Source: Rhabdornis inornatus (lineage: Eukaryota > Chordata > Aves > Passeriformes > Rhabdornithidae). From it: a stretch of DNA of 64,000 nucleotides. Positions 35,926 through 49,216 of the stretch are shown piece after piece (position 1 is the first letter of the stretch; every line of letters begins with the position of its first letter). The position numbers and the translations under genes were made by a program. Location of the stretch: contig VWZS01004810.1 of assembly GCA_013397075.1 (NCBI GenBank), positions 2,122,561-2,186,560 on the forward strand. Reading direction: 5' to 3'. The notes below the pieces were generated by a model. The model was not told where the DNA came from. It saw nothing but the letters and a program-made list of their open reading frames with translations, and made no database searches.

Positions 35926-38479
35926 GAGATTGGACATGATTATAGGTAATGCTGGACTTTGGAAGTCTTGGACAAAACACTTTTGGCCAATAGGCTTTTT
36001 GCATTATATTCCTCAGCTCTCTGCCAGAATGCACTCACATTCACTCTGGACTTGCCTCCTCTAGTTACTAGTGTGTATTTTATTCCTTAAAACATCTTTT
36101 TTAAACCCTTTCTTTCCCAAAATAATTTAGTTGAATCTGGAATTGTGCTATCTATCCCTAACAGCTCTTAGAAATATTGATAACTTTGTGAAGGGCTTTG
36201 AAGTAGCAGCTGTGAAAGATATTGCAGAGATGAAAAGAGATTGTATGACTGACTGTCTTGCCTTTTTTTTTTTTAATTGGCCCACTTTGTACTTAATTTA
36301 GTCAATCAAACAGACATCTTTCCATAGGGGTTTTTGTCCATGCACCTTTGGCATCCTACACAGACAATATAAAGTGACTCAATGATGGGTTTGAACAGCA
36401 AATGATGATTATTGCATTCATCTTGCCATCATATGCATAATATTAAGTAAAAAAAAGTACTAGAAACATCCCCATTGCGTTTCTGGAAGTGGGTGAAAGC
36501 CAAGAGAATGTATCTCCATGCATTTGGCACAGTGATTCTGCAAATCTCCCTTGGACAGCAGTCTACTACTACAAAAATGAGGCAGTTGCAATGCAAGACT
36601 GGACTAAACACAGAGCAGACTGAGCTCCACCTAAATCTGACTCAATTCTGCGTGGTTGTAGACTCTGAGGAGGCTGCAAGACCTGCAAGTAACTGCAAGG
36701 ATCGCGTTGGGAGTTAAGATTAAAATGAAGGACAGATTGAGGTTTCTGTAACCAGCCAAGGAAGCCTAGGTCTCAATCTTGCTGGATTCCTGAGGTGGGC
36801 AGAAGACACTTTAATTACATGATCAATACAGTTTTTAAGTAAGCACGGAAGCCACAATGACTCTGAGGGCACAAACATCATTTGAAGGGTAAAGTGAAAT
36901 CCTGTTGAAGGAAAATGAGAGATCTCTGCCTCACAGAAACTAATCAATGCCTTCTCAGTCTCCTGTGTGTTAAGTTTAGAAACATTTGAAGACATCTCAA
37001 ATGGAAGTGCTAAGAGAATTCTGCCAAAGCTCAGCAGTTTCCCAGATCCCTGAGAGACTGTGCAGTGGAACAGTCGATCAACAGCAATGAATTCATCTTC
37101 TTGAGGAAAAACAGGTGCCTGAAACATAGCATTGCTTTTCGAAAAATCATGGGACTCCTCTCATGCAGAACAAGGCTTGAGAGTGGCTTGTCCCCTTCTG
37201 CACAGGCTGTTGCTTCCTTGGACAAATTAATGAAGATTTTCACTGAGAAAACTCTCGAGCCAATATCCCAAGAGAGAAATTAGACTGAGATGCTGCAGCA
37301 GTGAATTCATAACCTATCCTGTCTCTACCAATTAAGCTGATATTCCATAATTGCAACATCTACAGCAGAGAAGATAAAGGAAGAATATAAATGATTCCTG
37401 TTGATATTTATTTGTTTTTTTAGAGAAAATCTTGAAATAAACACTGTAGTGAGAAGTTTCAGCTACACTATTGTTTCAAAAGAAGATCAAGATGGAATTC
37501 ATAAACCTATTCCAGAATGCCCTCTAACATGATTAAGGTACCCACCTAGATTTGACTCAAGGCCCAGATAAAGAAGACTGAATTTGAGTCATCTCAATCC
37601 AAGCCACTGGACAGTGATGGTTTTGGATGGATGTAATTGGATCCTTCCATCTCCCCCAACCTGAAAAATGTTGAAAGATTTAAATCTGAGAAAAAATGAA
37701 AACAAACATTAGAAAGTCAAAAAAATGTTTTCTATTGAACTGAGTTCTCATTTTTGGGCCAACTGTAACAAAAACATTGTAGAAGTACATGAGCAAAGCC
37801 CAGACTTTTCAGGCTGGAACACAGCACTGGTCCATCAAATCCAGGCCATCAGAGTCCAGTCCCTCGTGTGACATCTGCATCATTTATTCACTTGCAGAAA
37901 TCTATCCCTCTCCAAACAACAGCCACTGTGATTTTCAGCAGTTAAGGGATGCCATCACAGTGAAATGCAGAGCACAGGTGTCAGAAGGAACAACTGCAAA
38001 GTTAATACAGGCTCAAGAATTTGAGAAATTTAGTTGATAAGGTCAAAAAAAAAGGCAAGCTGGTAAAGAAGAGTTTTTTCCAATATGCAAAACCCTCTGA
38101 GTTTGCATTTCCTCTTCCAGTCTTTTTTGGGTTCTGCCTACTTGGGAAATAAAGTCTTTGTGGCGTTATCAGACCATATGTGTGGAGAAAACAGCTCCAT
38201 CCAACTCAACACTCCAAGTCAGTCCCAAAAAGTCTTTATATGCCCAAAAATATATATATACATCCTTGGCCATGCCCCATGAGGTTTTGCTGAGGCTTTG
38301 AATAGAGACAGTAGAAATTTCACTAAAATTCAATAAGATCCCAACTTCTTTAGGCTCCTCAAAATACCCCCTCTAAGTATAAAAAAGTCAATGTACTTTT
38401 TCCTTCGCAGTTAATTTCTCTTACCGAAAACAAGTCCAGAGTTAAATTTTATGGACTACAGGTTAAGGGCAAACACATC
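35926..38479. other. Noncoding sequence, no gene recognised
   Basis: AT-rich single-copy sequence with a T-run at 36262-36274. Minus-strand frame 36720-37127 (135 codons) has no recognised domain. Confidence 0.5.
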
Positions 38480-38690
38480 AACAGAATGATAAAACATGTC
38501 CCTCCCAAGGTGTCCCTAATTCCCTGCGATTACAGAATGAGGACACTGCAGGTTTTTATTGCTGATGCACTCCAAGAGCAAGAAATTTTCTCTGTACTTA
38601 TTGAGAATGATAAAGATGCAAGAGTGATTATTAACGTGCATCTCATGCATTTGCAATTATGCAAATACTCATGCAAATGAAACACAACCT
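38480..38690. promoter_or_regulatory. Candidate enhancer with paired POU octamer motifs
   Basis: Two perfect ATGCAAAT octamers sit at 38659-38666 and 38671-38678, 12 bases apart (about one helical turn). An inverted near-octamer (catttgcaat) lies just upstream at 38648-38657, after an ATGCAT palindrome at 38645-38650. Octamers bind POU-domain factors. The block is free of simple repeats and transposons. A 64-codon frame here (38486-38680, plus) has no recognised product. Confidence 0.4.
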
Positions 38691-41600
38691 TTGGGCTCCT
38701 GTCATGTTGCCAATGCTTCCCTCTGTGGTGCAAATTTTGGATGTACTCCTTGCTTTAATATCAGGTCTTACACACAGGGCTCAGATGCCACAGCATTCTA
38801 AGCATCATTAATGGCACGGGGCTCCTTGTGACTTCACCAGGTGCTCAAGACTCTTCATACCATCCCCAAGTCTCAAAACTTCTCTTGGGCAGGTTAGGAG
38901 GATACAGAACTCCCCTCTTGCAGAGGGATCTGTGAGGCAAATCACTGTTATGTGAAGAAAAGCAGACAGCAGTGCCCCAGTTTGCTGACTCTGACATCAT
39001 TCAGATTAGTTAATGCTGTGGCTCCCAGTGAAGCTGGAGCGTATGCCCACCTTTCTGTTTAATTAAGGCACAAAATGTAATTGGTAATTTATTTGGGGGT
39101 TCTCCTGGGATGCTGAAGAGCAGAGCTGCTAAGGAAGCCAAGGCTTTGCAGTGCCGAGGTGAGGCTCATCAGAATGCACCTCACAGCGAGCTGCCCTGGG
39201 TGTGCAGGAACAGCTCTCCTGCTTTCCCCCAGCCCAGGAACTGCTGAGGCAAGATTAACCCACCTCCTAAAGGAATAGATGTGTTGGGTTTATCTCTCTC
39301 CAGCCACTCACACATAGGAAATCTTGATTAAAGAGCATGTTGTTGTAAACTTCCTGCAAGAACTGCTGCCTGTACATCGAAATTATTGTACTTACATCAC
39401 CCCAGGGTGGGGGGAGCCATTTTTGGGACAGACCATGATCCTCTACATCCAAAAGCCAGGAGGGGCTGGAAGCATGTCCCAGACAGGTCTCTTTGAGGGT
39501 GAGGGGCTGATTAAGTGACTTGGGCTGAGCCTGAAGTGGCACAATGTCCTCTCTTCCATTCTTCAACCAAAAGCACAGGTGGACTCGACACACAAATCTT
39601 GAGCCATTGTTTATTCCAAAAGTTGTGCAAAGCACAAGAAAGCATAAGCAAAAGGCTTCTTGTTTCACCAAAGCAAGAACTCCTCTGACTTTTAGTCACT
39701 GCTCTGGTTCAGTGATGCTAGTCCTGAAAAGAGGCAGATGGAGGTTGGTCCTTTGACTCAAGGAGCAGTGAAAGCAAAGTGAGGAACAAGGAGTGAGTAG
39801 GCACATGATGTACTGGGATTTTTCCCTGCAATGCAGTCAGTGCTGTGCCTTCCCTCTCTTCAAGAGGTGTTGAAATCCAACCTGATTTGATTCCCATCAA
39901 GAAGTGCTAAGTAGAACTCCCAGATCAGAAATGTGCACAGAGAAAAGCATGGCCTGTGAGTACTTGCAAGGTGACAACTGCTAAGGCAGTCCCTGTACAA
40001 GTCTCCTACACATCCAATGCCTAAGGATCATCCCCAAGAAGGGAAATTTTCTTAAGGGACAAAGCAAATCAATAATCCGAACAGGGGTTAAATACCAAAA
40101 GGCCTAAAGAAATTAACTGAGAAAACATTTGGCAGAATATTTTAAAACTTTCTTTGGTGACTCTGGGACTGCAAGTGTGGGTGGAGGTGGAGAACAAGCC
40201 CTAAAGAAATCCTTTCCCAGCCAGTTATCTGTGAGGCAATGTCAGTGCACAAAGTTTTCTACTGTGCTCAGGACAGCAAGGGACTTCAGGTCCTAAGCCA
40301 GGGCCAGGAAGGATTGTGCAAGAGTCCTCTGGACTGTGCTCACTTTGTCCCTCTCATCACAGCACTGGTGGACCAGCCCCTTATTTGTTTGGGTCAGAAG
40401 TATGCTAAAAGTTTCTTTTTAAAGCAACCTGGATCTGGGAAGAGCTCCGCTCTCATAATATCCCCCACAATTAGGCCTGGTTCCTAATTCCTGCATGTCT
40501 GGAAATCTTACCTTGTTTCTTTAAAGCCCATAACACCAGTTTTCCCTCACAGTGCAGGGGTGACCAAGAAGGCTTCCACACTCCCCTCATCCCATCAGCT
40601 CAGGTAAAAACAGACCAATAAAATCAGTGACAAACTGAAGAAAGTAATCCACATCCTTTTCATAACTTTCCCAATCATTCACCTTTTAATGCTATTAACA
40701 CTGAGGGCTGTTGGGTCACAGCTCCTTTCTCTTGCTTTCCCCTGGGACTGCCACAGTGCTTCTTGCTCCTCCAATAGTGTCACCACAAGTGACTGCCCGG
40801 GCCATCATCCATCAGCAATGCACATACACATGGGGGAAGGAGGAAAAAAAATGCAGAAAAACAAGCCAGGAGCCAAGAAATCCTTCTCACACAAAGACCA
40901 GGCACACTGCTGCCAACTGCATTTATTCAGGATGGTGTCTTCCTCAGCTATGCAAAACAGCTGAAAGGAGAGCACCATGCACCGGGCAAAATTCTTCATG
41001 TAACAGGATGTCATCAGTAAGGCCAGAGACATCAGACATGTGCCAGATGACACCAGAATCTGAGCTCTGAAGCACTGGCACACACCCGTCAAGACAGTCC
41101 CTTGGATCAACGCAGCTCAGCGTGTGCTGATAAAATTGTCATAGGTTGAAATTCAGGAGAAACTGGCTCTGTCTGCTGATATCCTTTGTTGAGTCTACAC
41201 TTCACAAAATATGCAGTGGCACCATTCAAAGCACGAGCAGAAGAATCCATCATTAGCACATGCTCAAGTAAAGGAGATGATTTTGCCCCCACAAACCCAG
41301 GTGAAGCAGTGGCACACGCTTGCTTAAAACTGTCAGAAATGTACTGCCTGCTATAAATCAGCGCTTGAAATTCTAGATTAGGAAAATATCTTACTCTTAC
41401 ACTGAGCATCTAAGAACCTCTGTGTATTAAAACTCCTGTTTTTCCTGTGTCCCTTAAAAATATATCAAGATCAGAAGAGAAAAAACAGGGCACAAACCAA
41501 GATTTTGAAAGTTCTTCAAGGTCTAATTTCAAGAAGTTATAGCTCATTATTTGCATTTTCAAAGGATCTCAGAAACAGAAACAACCATTTTTTTGGTCCC

Positions 41601-43063
41601 ATGCAACCAACTCCATTAGACAACCATTCTTCTTGTCCCAGCAAATGGTGTGGAGTGCTGAAACCATGAAAACACACGGATGGTTTCAGAACATAGGGTT
41701 GGGAAACGCCAAACTTATTTTCATCAAAACAGTTGAACTTTTATAATTTTCCCTTTAAAAAAAAAAAAGAAAAAAAAGAAATAATCAGAACTTTAAACTG
41801 AACCCCCTCAGATTCCTTCCCTTTCAGAAGAGTTTGATCTGGTCCAAATCAGCCGGCTCAGCTCCTACCACCTCCTGTTGAGACAAGACCTCACGTTCAT
41901 AAAGAGCCTCAAACATGCAATGCCAGCCACATGGACTTGCTGGAAAAAAAGTAAAACTTCAGGAACCAGAACAATGCCAACTTCAGCCTTGCAGCTCTTT
42001 CAGGTTCACTTTCAAAAAGGAAAAGTAACAAGCCTGGGAAGCTGCATTACCGCAGGCACGGGTCCCTCAATATGCATGTGAACTCAAGTAACCTCCTATT
42101 CATCCCGGCCCTAAAATAGGAAGGCACAGTTCTGGACAAGCATATTGATCTGGATTCCTGTAACTATCCCTTTGAAACACAAATAAACTATTGTTAAAAA
42201 ACCCCAACAGATCTCAGTGTGTGCTCTGGTTCCTTTGCAATGTGTACTATCTGACTACAATCCATCTTGGCAGTGGAGCAGCTACGCAGACGTTCTTCTG
42301 AGCCAGCTCTAATGTAAAGGGATGCCAAGTATGTCTTCCTTTTGTATTTACAGTAATAGTCTCAGCTTTCCCCACCGCTGGGAGTGCTGTTGGGGATCAG
42401 CTGGCAAAAGTACACTGATCTGAAAGGACCACTGTAATTCCACTTGAAGCTGAGCTGTTTTGCAGGGGTTGTCGGCAAAGACCTTCTCCCACATTAATCT
42501 GCAACAAGTAACGTCGTGGTGCTGTCACTGGCATGGAGCTGACAGCAAATCCTATTCCTGCCTCCTCCCAAGCTGGACTATCTGTTGACAGACCCCTGGC
42601 CTCAGTCTGGCTCTCTTACACTGGTCTATATTTGGAGCGAGGCTCTCTGGCATGTCTGAACTGTGCTGTCTGCTCTGGAAATGGAAAAACAAGGGTGATC
42701 TATCACAGAAGCGGGTGCTTCAGAGAGGCAGGTACACAAATGTTGGAATCAAAGAGTGCTAGAAAGCAGCTGGGGTATTCTGGAACCATCAAGGAGTGGG
42801 GAGGGATGCAGTATGTGCACCCCATCACTGAGAAGCCTGCAGATAGGGCTGGTTTGTGGTAGGAAAATTCACCAGCTTTAGGGCTGCTTCACACTGCAAA
42901 GCCTTGAGCAGGCCTCCAGCTGCCCTGACAGCAGGTCACCTCGAGCAGCCAGGGCTGCCAGTGACAGCAGCACTGACAGACACACAGGCCACTGATTCAT
43001 ACTGATTTAATGTGATCACTGATTCATTAGAGTATCTGGGTTTAGGAGAAAGGTTTGGTGCTG
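38691..43063. other. Noncoding sequence, no gene recognised
   Basis: Single-copy sequence with an A-rich run at 41759-41780. The stretch 42240-42530 keeps a few CpGs and may be conserved. No exon or transposon recognised. Confidence 0.5.
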
Positions 43064-43435
43064 ATCACAGAACCCCAGGATGGGGCAGAGTGGAGGGGAC
43101 CATAATGGGTCATTGGCCCAAACTCCCCACTCAGGCAGGGTCATCCCAGAGCACAGGGCACAGGGCTGCATCCAGACTGTTCTGGAATATCTCCAGTGAG
43201 GGACACTCCACACCCTGTCTGGGCAGCCTGTTCAGGGCTCGGGCACTGCACAGGGAAGAAGTTGTACCTCTTGTTCAGGTGGAACTTTCTGGGTATAGTT
43301 TCCTGCTGGTTCCTCTTGTCCTACTGCTGGGCCCCACAGAGCAGAGGCTGGTCCCTGCTGTGAGCTCTCCTTGCAGACCCTGACAGACACTGATGAGGTC
43401 CCCTCTCAGTCATCTCTTCTCGACTGTCTCCTTTA
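43064..43435 (-). mobile_element. CR1 LINE 3' end, minus strand, divergent subfamily
   Basis: The reading follows a CR1 subfamily lacking the ggatccaggggcag segment. Landmarks are atcacagaaccccaggatgg, gggacactccacaccctg, tgggcagcctgttcagggc, ttcctcttgtcctactgc and gatgaggtcccctctcag. About 370 bp. It fades near 43435. Confidence 0.85.
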
Positions 43436-43946
43436 AGACCTTAACACTAAAAACAAGAGCTGGAGACCGGTTTTCCTGATCTATGGATGGGCCCAAAGGT
43501 GTCAGCACTGCCCCAAGCAAAGCACCTGAGGGGTTGCATGTGACAGACTGTGGGTTTGCCTGCAGGAGAACGAGCTGCTGGTGGGGGCTCAGATTTGGCA
43601 GACTGTGGAACAGGATTAGGATTATCATTTTTCACACAACATAGATGAGCAAATCTGCTCTAGATCTTTGGGGACTTGCTGCAGCTCTCTTGCACGTCTC
43701 TGTCACATCTGCACAGATGAGCATTGCATTCTCTCTTCATAAAACAAATGGAAGATTACTCTGCATAGGAGCCTGAAGGAGGGAAAATTTATTTTACGTT
43801 TCCAGGATATATTCCTGGGTGTCAAAGCTCTGCCCAAGACATTGTTGAACAATCACTCAAATCTGTGGAAAAGAATTGCAAGGAGTAATTTCCCACTGCT
43901 AACAGCAAACTCAGAGAAGTTTGGAGTACAGGAAGTCTGAAATCAC
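43436..43946. other. Spacer between two CR1 copies
   Basis: No gene recognised. Short minus-strand frames at 43410-43635 overlap the CR1 end. Confidence 0.5.
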
Positions 43947-44282
43947 TATGGAATCACAGAATGGTTTGGGTTGGAAGAGACCTGAGATGTCATCTCATTC
44001 CCAACCCCTTGCCACAGGCAGGAACACCTTCCACTGTCCCAGGCTGCTCCAAGCCCCTATGTCCAACCTGGCCTTGGGCACTGTCAGGGATCCAGGGGCA
44101 GCTGCAGCCCCAGGGCCTCCCCACCCTCACAGGGAAGGATTTCTTCCTAATATCCAATGTAAACCTGCCCTCTGTCAATTTGAAGCTATTCCTCCTTGTC
44201 CCATCACTCCATGTCCTTGTTAAACATCCCTATCAGGCTCTCCTGTAGCCCTTTAAAGTACTGAAAAGTGCTCCAAGGTATA
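43947..44282 (-). mobile_element. CR1 LINE 3' end, minus strand
   Basis: Starts tggaatcacagaatggtttg and continues with gggttggaagagacctgag, ccactgtcccaggctgctc, cagggatccaggggcag, gatttcttcctaatatcc and ccttgtcccatcactcc, up to cctttaaagtactgaaaag. About 335 bp, well preserved. Confidence 0.95.
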
Positions 44283-45312
44283 AAAATCCATCCCCTAACC
44301 TCTGCCTTAAAACAGGGCACAACCTCTATAAGACTGCCCCGTCTTCTCAATACTGTAGAATAATGAACCATTTTTGCCACAAAGCTAAAACTCCCATCAG
44401 GATTTCCGAAGGACTTTGTTTGTTTTTTTAAGGTGATAATTCATGTAAATAAACCACCCCTCATGACCATTTAACATTTAACTTATTATACCATTATCCT
44501 AATTTATATTTTGTTAAGCCTTAGGGGATTTAGCTGAGAGCACAGATCCATTGCAGCAAGTGCTATAAAGACACAGTAGAAAGCAGTCCTTGCTTCAATG
44601 AATTTACAGTCTGAATAGACAAAAGGCAGGAGAAAAGCAAAATTATTCTCCAGGCCCCACCAAAACAGCCAATAAACTTACCCTTACTTCCTGCTGACTT
44701 GTGCTCCAGAACGTCAGCTTTCATTAAAAAAAAGCAACAACAACAAAAGCCATTTCTGGCTCCTGTGGTTGTAAAAAGACTCATGAAGACACATTAAATC
44801 AGTGCAATCTCATTCACCCAACTATGCAAATTATTTTAGAGAGAGACACAGCCATTCATCTCTGACAGGGAGCAAATAATTACACATTTCTGCAGCCCCA
44901 GATTTCTCCACTGCAATCCAGCAACTCTTAATCCGTATCTCCCTGTCTTCGTCCAACCTGAAGTGGTGACTTATTCTCCAGTTTTCATACCACCAATCCA
45001 CAGGAATATGCATATTTTCATCACTATTGACATTTGACATGCAGTCAAAGGCAAAAAGCTCTGTCTGTCACAGCTGGTGTCCTTCTTCCCTTCTGTAGTA
45101 GAAGCACAGTACAGTTAAAAGAGGAGTTTGAAGTGAACTGGAACCAAGGCCCAGGAGAACAGGCCAGTGGGAATGTGCAGAGAGGGAAAAAAAAACACAA
45201 GGAAAGCCTCCACCTTCCACAGCAACATCCCCTCCTGAGAGCATGTGTCCATGAAACTTCCAGTCTTGGGGACCAAGGGAATTACAAGGAAAGGGAACAA
45301 AGCAACCATGTT
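44283..45312. other. Noncoding sequence, nothing recognised
   Basis: AT-rich single-copy sequence between CR1 copies. Confidence 0.5.
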
Positions 45313-45532
45313 CATAGAATCACAGAATGGTTTGGGTTGGAAGGGACCTAAAGATCATCTGGTTCCAACTCCTGCCACGGGCAGGGACAACTTCCACTAT
45401 CCCAGGTTGTTCTGGACAACCTGTGCCAGGGCCTCACCATTCCTATTTCTTCCTAATACCTCATCTAACCCCGCCCTCCTCCAGCTGAAGGCCATTCTCC
45501 CTTGTCCTGTCACTCCATGTCCTGGTGAATGG
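45313..45532 (-). mobile_element. CR1 LINE 3' end with internal deletion, minus strand
   Basis: The start (catagaatcacagaatgg, then tttgggttggaagggacc) is close to the family form. After cactatcccaggttgttct the copy jumps to ggacaacctgtgccaggg, so the usual spacer with the ggatccaggggcag segment is missing (roughly 70-90 bp). It then continues through tttcttcctaatacctc and ccttgtcctgtcactcc. Confidence 0.92.
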
Positions 45533-48500
45533 GACACTGCTCAGGTTTGTACCACATGACATGGAAAGCATCTTCGAGCATCCCCATCTGCAGAGAGAGC
45601 TTGTGTGACTTCAGAGTCAGCTCTTGTGCCAAAACTTGATCTTCCTGAGCGAAACCAGTGGTGTCCCACTACCTCATCCCCTTTCCCACTACCACATGTT
45701 GTGCATTAACAAACTCCCCTACTCATGCAAGTATTGAGAGCACAGACAGGCCTTCAAACAAAACCAAGCCCCAGCCTCGTCTTCTCATCTTGAAAGGACG
45801 TGGCCAATCAAGGTGGTGTTGGGAACACTGAACATTTGGGAGCAGACTGGTGCTTCCCCCACCTGCTGGCACGCTCCAGGCAGATCCAGCTCTGAGAACT
45901 TCACCTCCCTTGCCAACAGGAAATAAATCTTGTGGTTTTAGAGTTGGAGAGCGAATCCATATTCAGTTAGGAATTTATGGTGACTTTATGGATCCCACAA
46001 ATGCTTCACTACCACCATTTTCTGGAAACTGTACAATTCCTGCAGTTCATTCACTGTGTTCAATTGCCTTTTTTTAAGGGAAGCACTTCTAATTGCTTTT
46101 TTACAGATATGGGTTTCTGTAAAGAATAGAACATGCTCATAGTGTATAAAATGTTACCATTGCCTTTTCAACTATATATAGCTTTAATAGCCAGTTTTAA
46201 TTTCCCCAGAATATTCTGCCCAAAGGGTCAAATCTGTCCCTCCTGTGACTCAATGGATGAACACGAAAATGTATTTGACACAATAATCCTGTTGCTAAAA
46301 TTCAAACAAAATTTTCCCATACAATTCCTACCATCTCACAAGGGTCCTTTCCCCTCAGCTGCAGTGAAATGTTGCACTAAGCACAAATACCTGTGCAGGC
46401 TGCTCTGATTTACAGCCATGCAAACAACTGTTACCAGCCCCTGCATCCCCTTGGCTGTTTGTTTGTTGTTGGGTGGGTTTTTTTTGGCTTTAATATTGCA
46501 TCAGATTGTTTCACTCTTTCCCTGGGAAGCATTTGTACACGTTTCTGCACCACAAACACTGCAAAGCCAGTATCAATTTTCTGCCTCTCTATTAGCCCCT
46601 CTGGTACCTTTACATTAACCCAGAATGAATCACTGACCTCCCAGTCATTTCTTGCTACATCCAGCATTTGAGAAATGGTGTAACTCACATTTTGGAGCAG
46701 GCCTGGTTCCTGCAGACGGGTGTGATGGCTCACGCTTCCTCTGAGGACTCAGCCCCTTCACACAGCCCCTGGCAGCTCCCTCCCTTTTTCTCCCAGCTCT
46801 GCATCCAGTGTGCTGCCAAAAAATCTCCACTGCAGCCAGTACAACGCACATAAGGGACGGCGAGGTGACTCCAGTCCTCCCAGCAGCTTTATTTGTTTCC
46901 AGCAAACAGGGGTAGCTTGGAGTGTCAGCCCCCAGGGCCAGCTCGGTGTCCTTCTATCCAAATTGCTCATCTTTTTCATCAGCCCACTCTGTTGCCCTGT
47001 ACGAAGAGAGACACGTGCACCCTGTGATGGGGACAAAACCAGACAAAAGGTTCAGCACACACAAGCTGAGCCAAAGTTTAACAAGCTGTCCATCCATGGA
47101 AAACTCTGGGCAAGCTAATAACAAAAAAGAGACCTTAAATGCCTGTATTAGAGCAGTAAAATGTGAGTTTTGTTTAGATTGTAGCACACTCAATGCCTCC
47201 TTCCCAGGGGTGGAAGGAATGTGGGAATACACAGGATGTATCAGTGACCTGAGGATTCAGATTCTGCTTGGTCCCATCCTGCCAGGCCAGCAGAAAAGAA
47301 AAACCCAGCAGTGTCTGCTCTTCTCACCAGGGACCCAGAGCAGACAAAAACCCTTGACAATAAAGACTGAATATTTGTTGTCTTCCTCTGCATCACCACC
47401 AGGTATCTGCAGAAAGATGCATGTCATACTTGTTGAATTCAGCATCTCCTCTTGGCCCTAGAAATGTCACCCTCAACCCCAACAAACACTGTCCCAGGTG
47501 ACTCTTTCCTTCGCTATGGGAATAGAAGCATCAACACAGAGAGTCACTAAACAACCCACAAAGCTGGAGGTTGTCAGCTAGGTGTGTGCCCTTGCATACC
47601 AGAACACAACTGAAAGGAAATTCTGTCACTATTTCAGGAGCAATGAAAACAGCAAAAGGGAACAAATTCATTTAAACAAAATAACAGGGCCTAGGAGAGA
47701 AAATACAATTTTTTTCCATCTTCCTGGGCAGAAGTCTCCTTATTTCATCGGCCTTACTCACTCCACTCTCAGAAATGTTGCTATCCCCACTTAACTCGTG
47801 AGAAACTGGGGCATAACATAAGTGAGTTGTTTTTGAAAGGCCATGCAAGGTTTGTATGGCAGAGCAAGAATAAAATATTTACGGCGTTAAACGCCCAGGC
47901 CTTTTTTCCTTCAGGCACTGGTGGGCTGAGGTATTGACTTCTCCAGCAAATCAGCCCTGACAACTCCAGTAAATCTGTCTCACGACAAGGGTATTAGGAT
48001 CAGCCCACTACAAAACATGGCATAAATCTGTCCCTTACAGTCTGAGAAGAAGGTGTGGATTTGGGTATTAAAACCATTGAAATCTCCCATTAGAGACCCC
48101 CAAGCCTCATGAAACACATCTGTTCCTCTTAGGGCCTGACTTTCAGATCTCTGAGGTCCACACAAATCTTAATTTGAGTTAATGCATTTGGAAAACACAA
48201 GACTGAGATTCAAGAAACGCAGCTTTGGTCCACAGTTTTGGCGTGAATTTGTGTTGCTTTTGGCCAGGCGAGCCCCCTCTCCTGCCAGGCTGCAATAGCT
48301 GCTGTCTTGTCTCCTCAGCTCCTAATTTCTAAAGGAGAGGCTCATCCCTACAGGAACACACAGGCACCAGAGCTCGAGCCCTGAACGGGAGGATCTGGGA
48401 GTCAGGTCACTTAAAATACAGCTTGAAATGACCTCAGACACACTCTGATATCCCACAGAATTCCAGTGTTAGCTAAGGTTTGCATCAGGGTTTTTTTTTT

Positions 48501-49171
48501 GGTGAAAATTCTGGATGGAGTTTCATGGAAAATGCCCGAGGGCTCCCCACGATGAGGAGTCAGCGTGAAGTGAGAAAACATCATCACTGAGCCCACACTG
48601 GTACCACAGTGCCCCCAAAGCCACTGAGCTGCTGCCTCCCTGAGCCCTCTCACCTGCACAGCACAGCCAGGGCCATGGGCAGCACCTTTCCAGGGGTCCA
48701 AGGAAACAACCCAGCACGTTTCAGGTGAATGTGTTGCTAGGAGTGTAAACTGCATTGAAGAGCCCATGTGAGCACTCCACTGGTAACACACTGCTCACAT
48801 TTGTCAACCTAACACAAATCCACTTGAGTGGATTTCTTGTGGCCTTTTATTTATGAGGGGAAAGTTTCTCCCATTCTCTGGGCTGATAAGAGCCTCTGCT
48901 TTTCCTTCTAATCTTGACTGCCTATTATTAGCAACCCCATTTATGGACTACCCCTTTGCTTTATATATTCCAAGTTCCCCAGTTTTCCATGGGCATGTGG
49001 CAGAGGAAGACACAGAGCACTCAATTAGTGGCATTTCAATGTGCCTTTTGCAGCACACTCCTACACTTGGGATAATCTAATTACACAGGGCAGAAACCTC
49101 ACACAACCATATATTTTCCTTAGACCCTGTTGCCACCAGCTACTTTTACTCCTCATTGAAACAAAGTCCCC
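45533..49171. other. Noncoding sequence, no gene recognised
   Basis: Single-copy sequence. The 179-codon frame at 46922-47461 (plus) and overlapping frames on the other strand have no recognised domain. Confidence 0.5.
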
Positions 49172-49216
49172 CTCTTTTTTTTTTTTTTTTTTTAATTTCT
49201 TCCTCCTTTTTTTTTT
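49172..49216. repeat. Poly-T low-complexity tract
   Basis: A run of about 19 T (49175-49193) and a second run of about 10 T (49207-49216) are separated by T/C-rich sequence. Confidence 0.85.
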
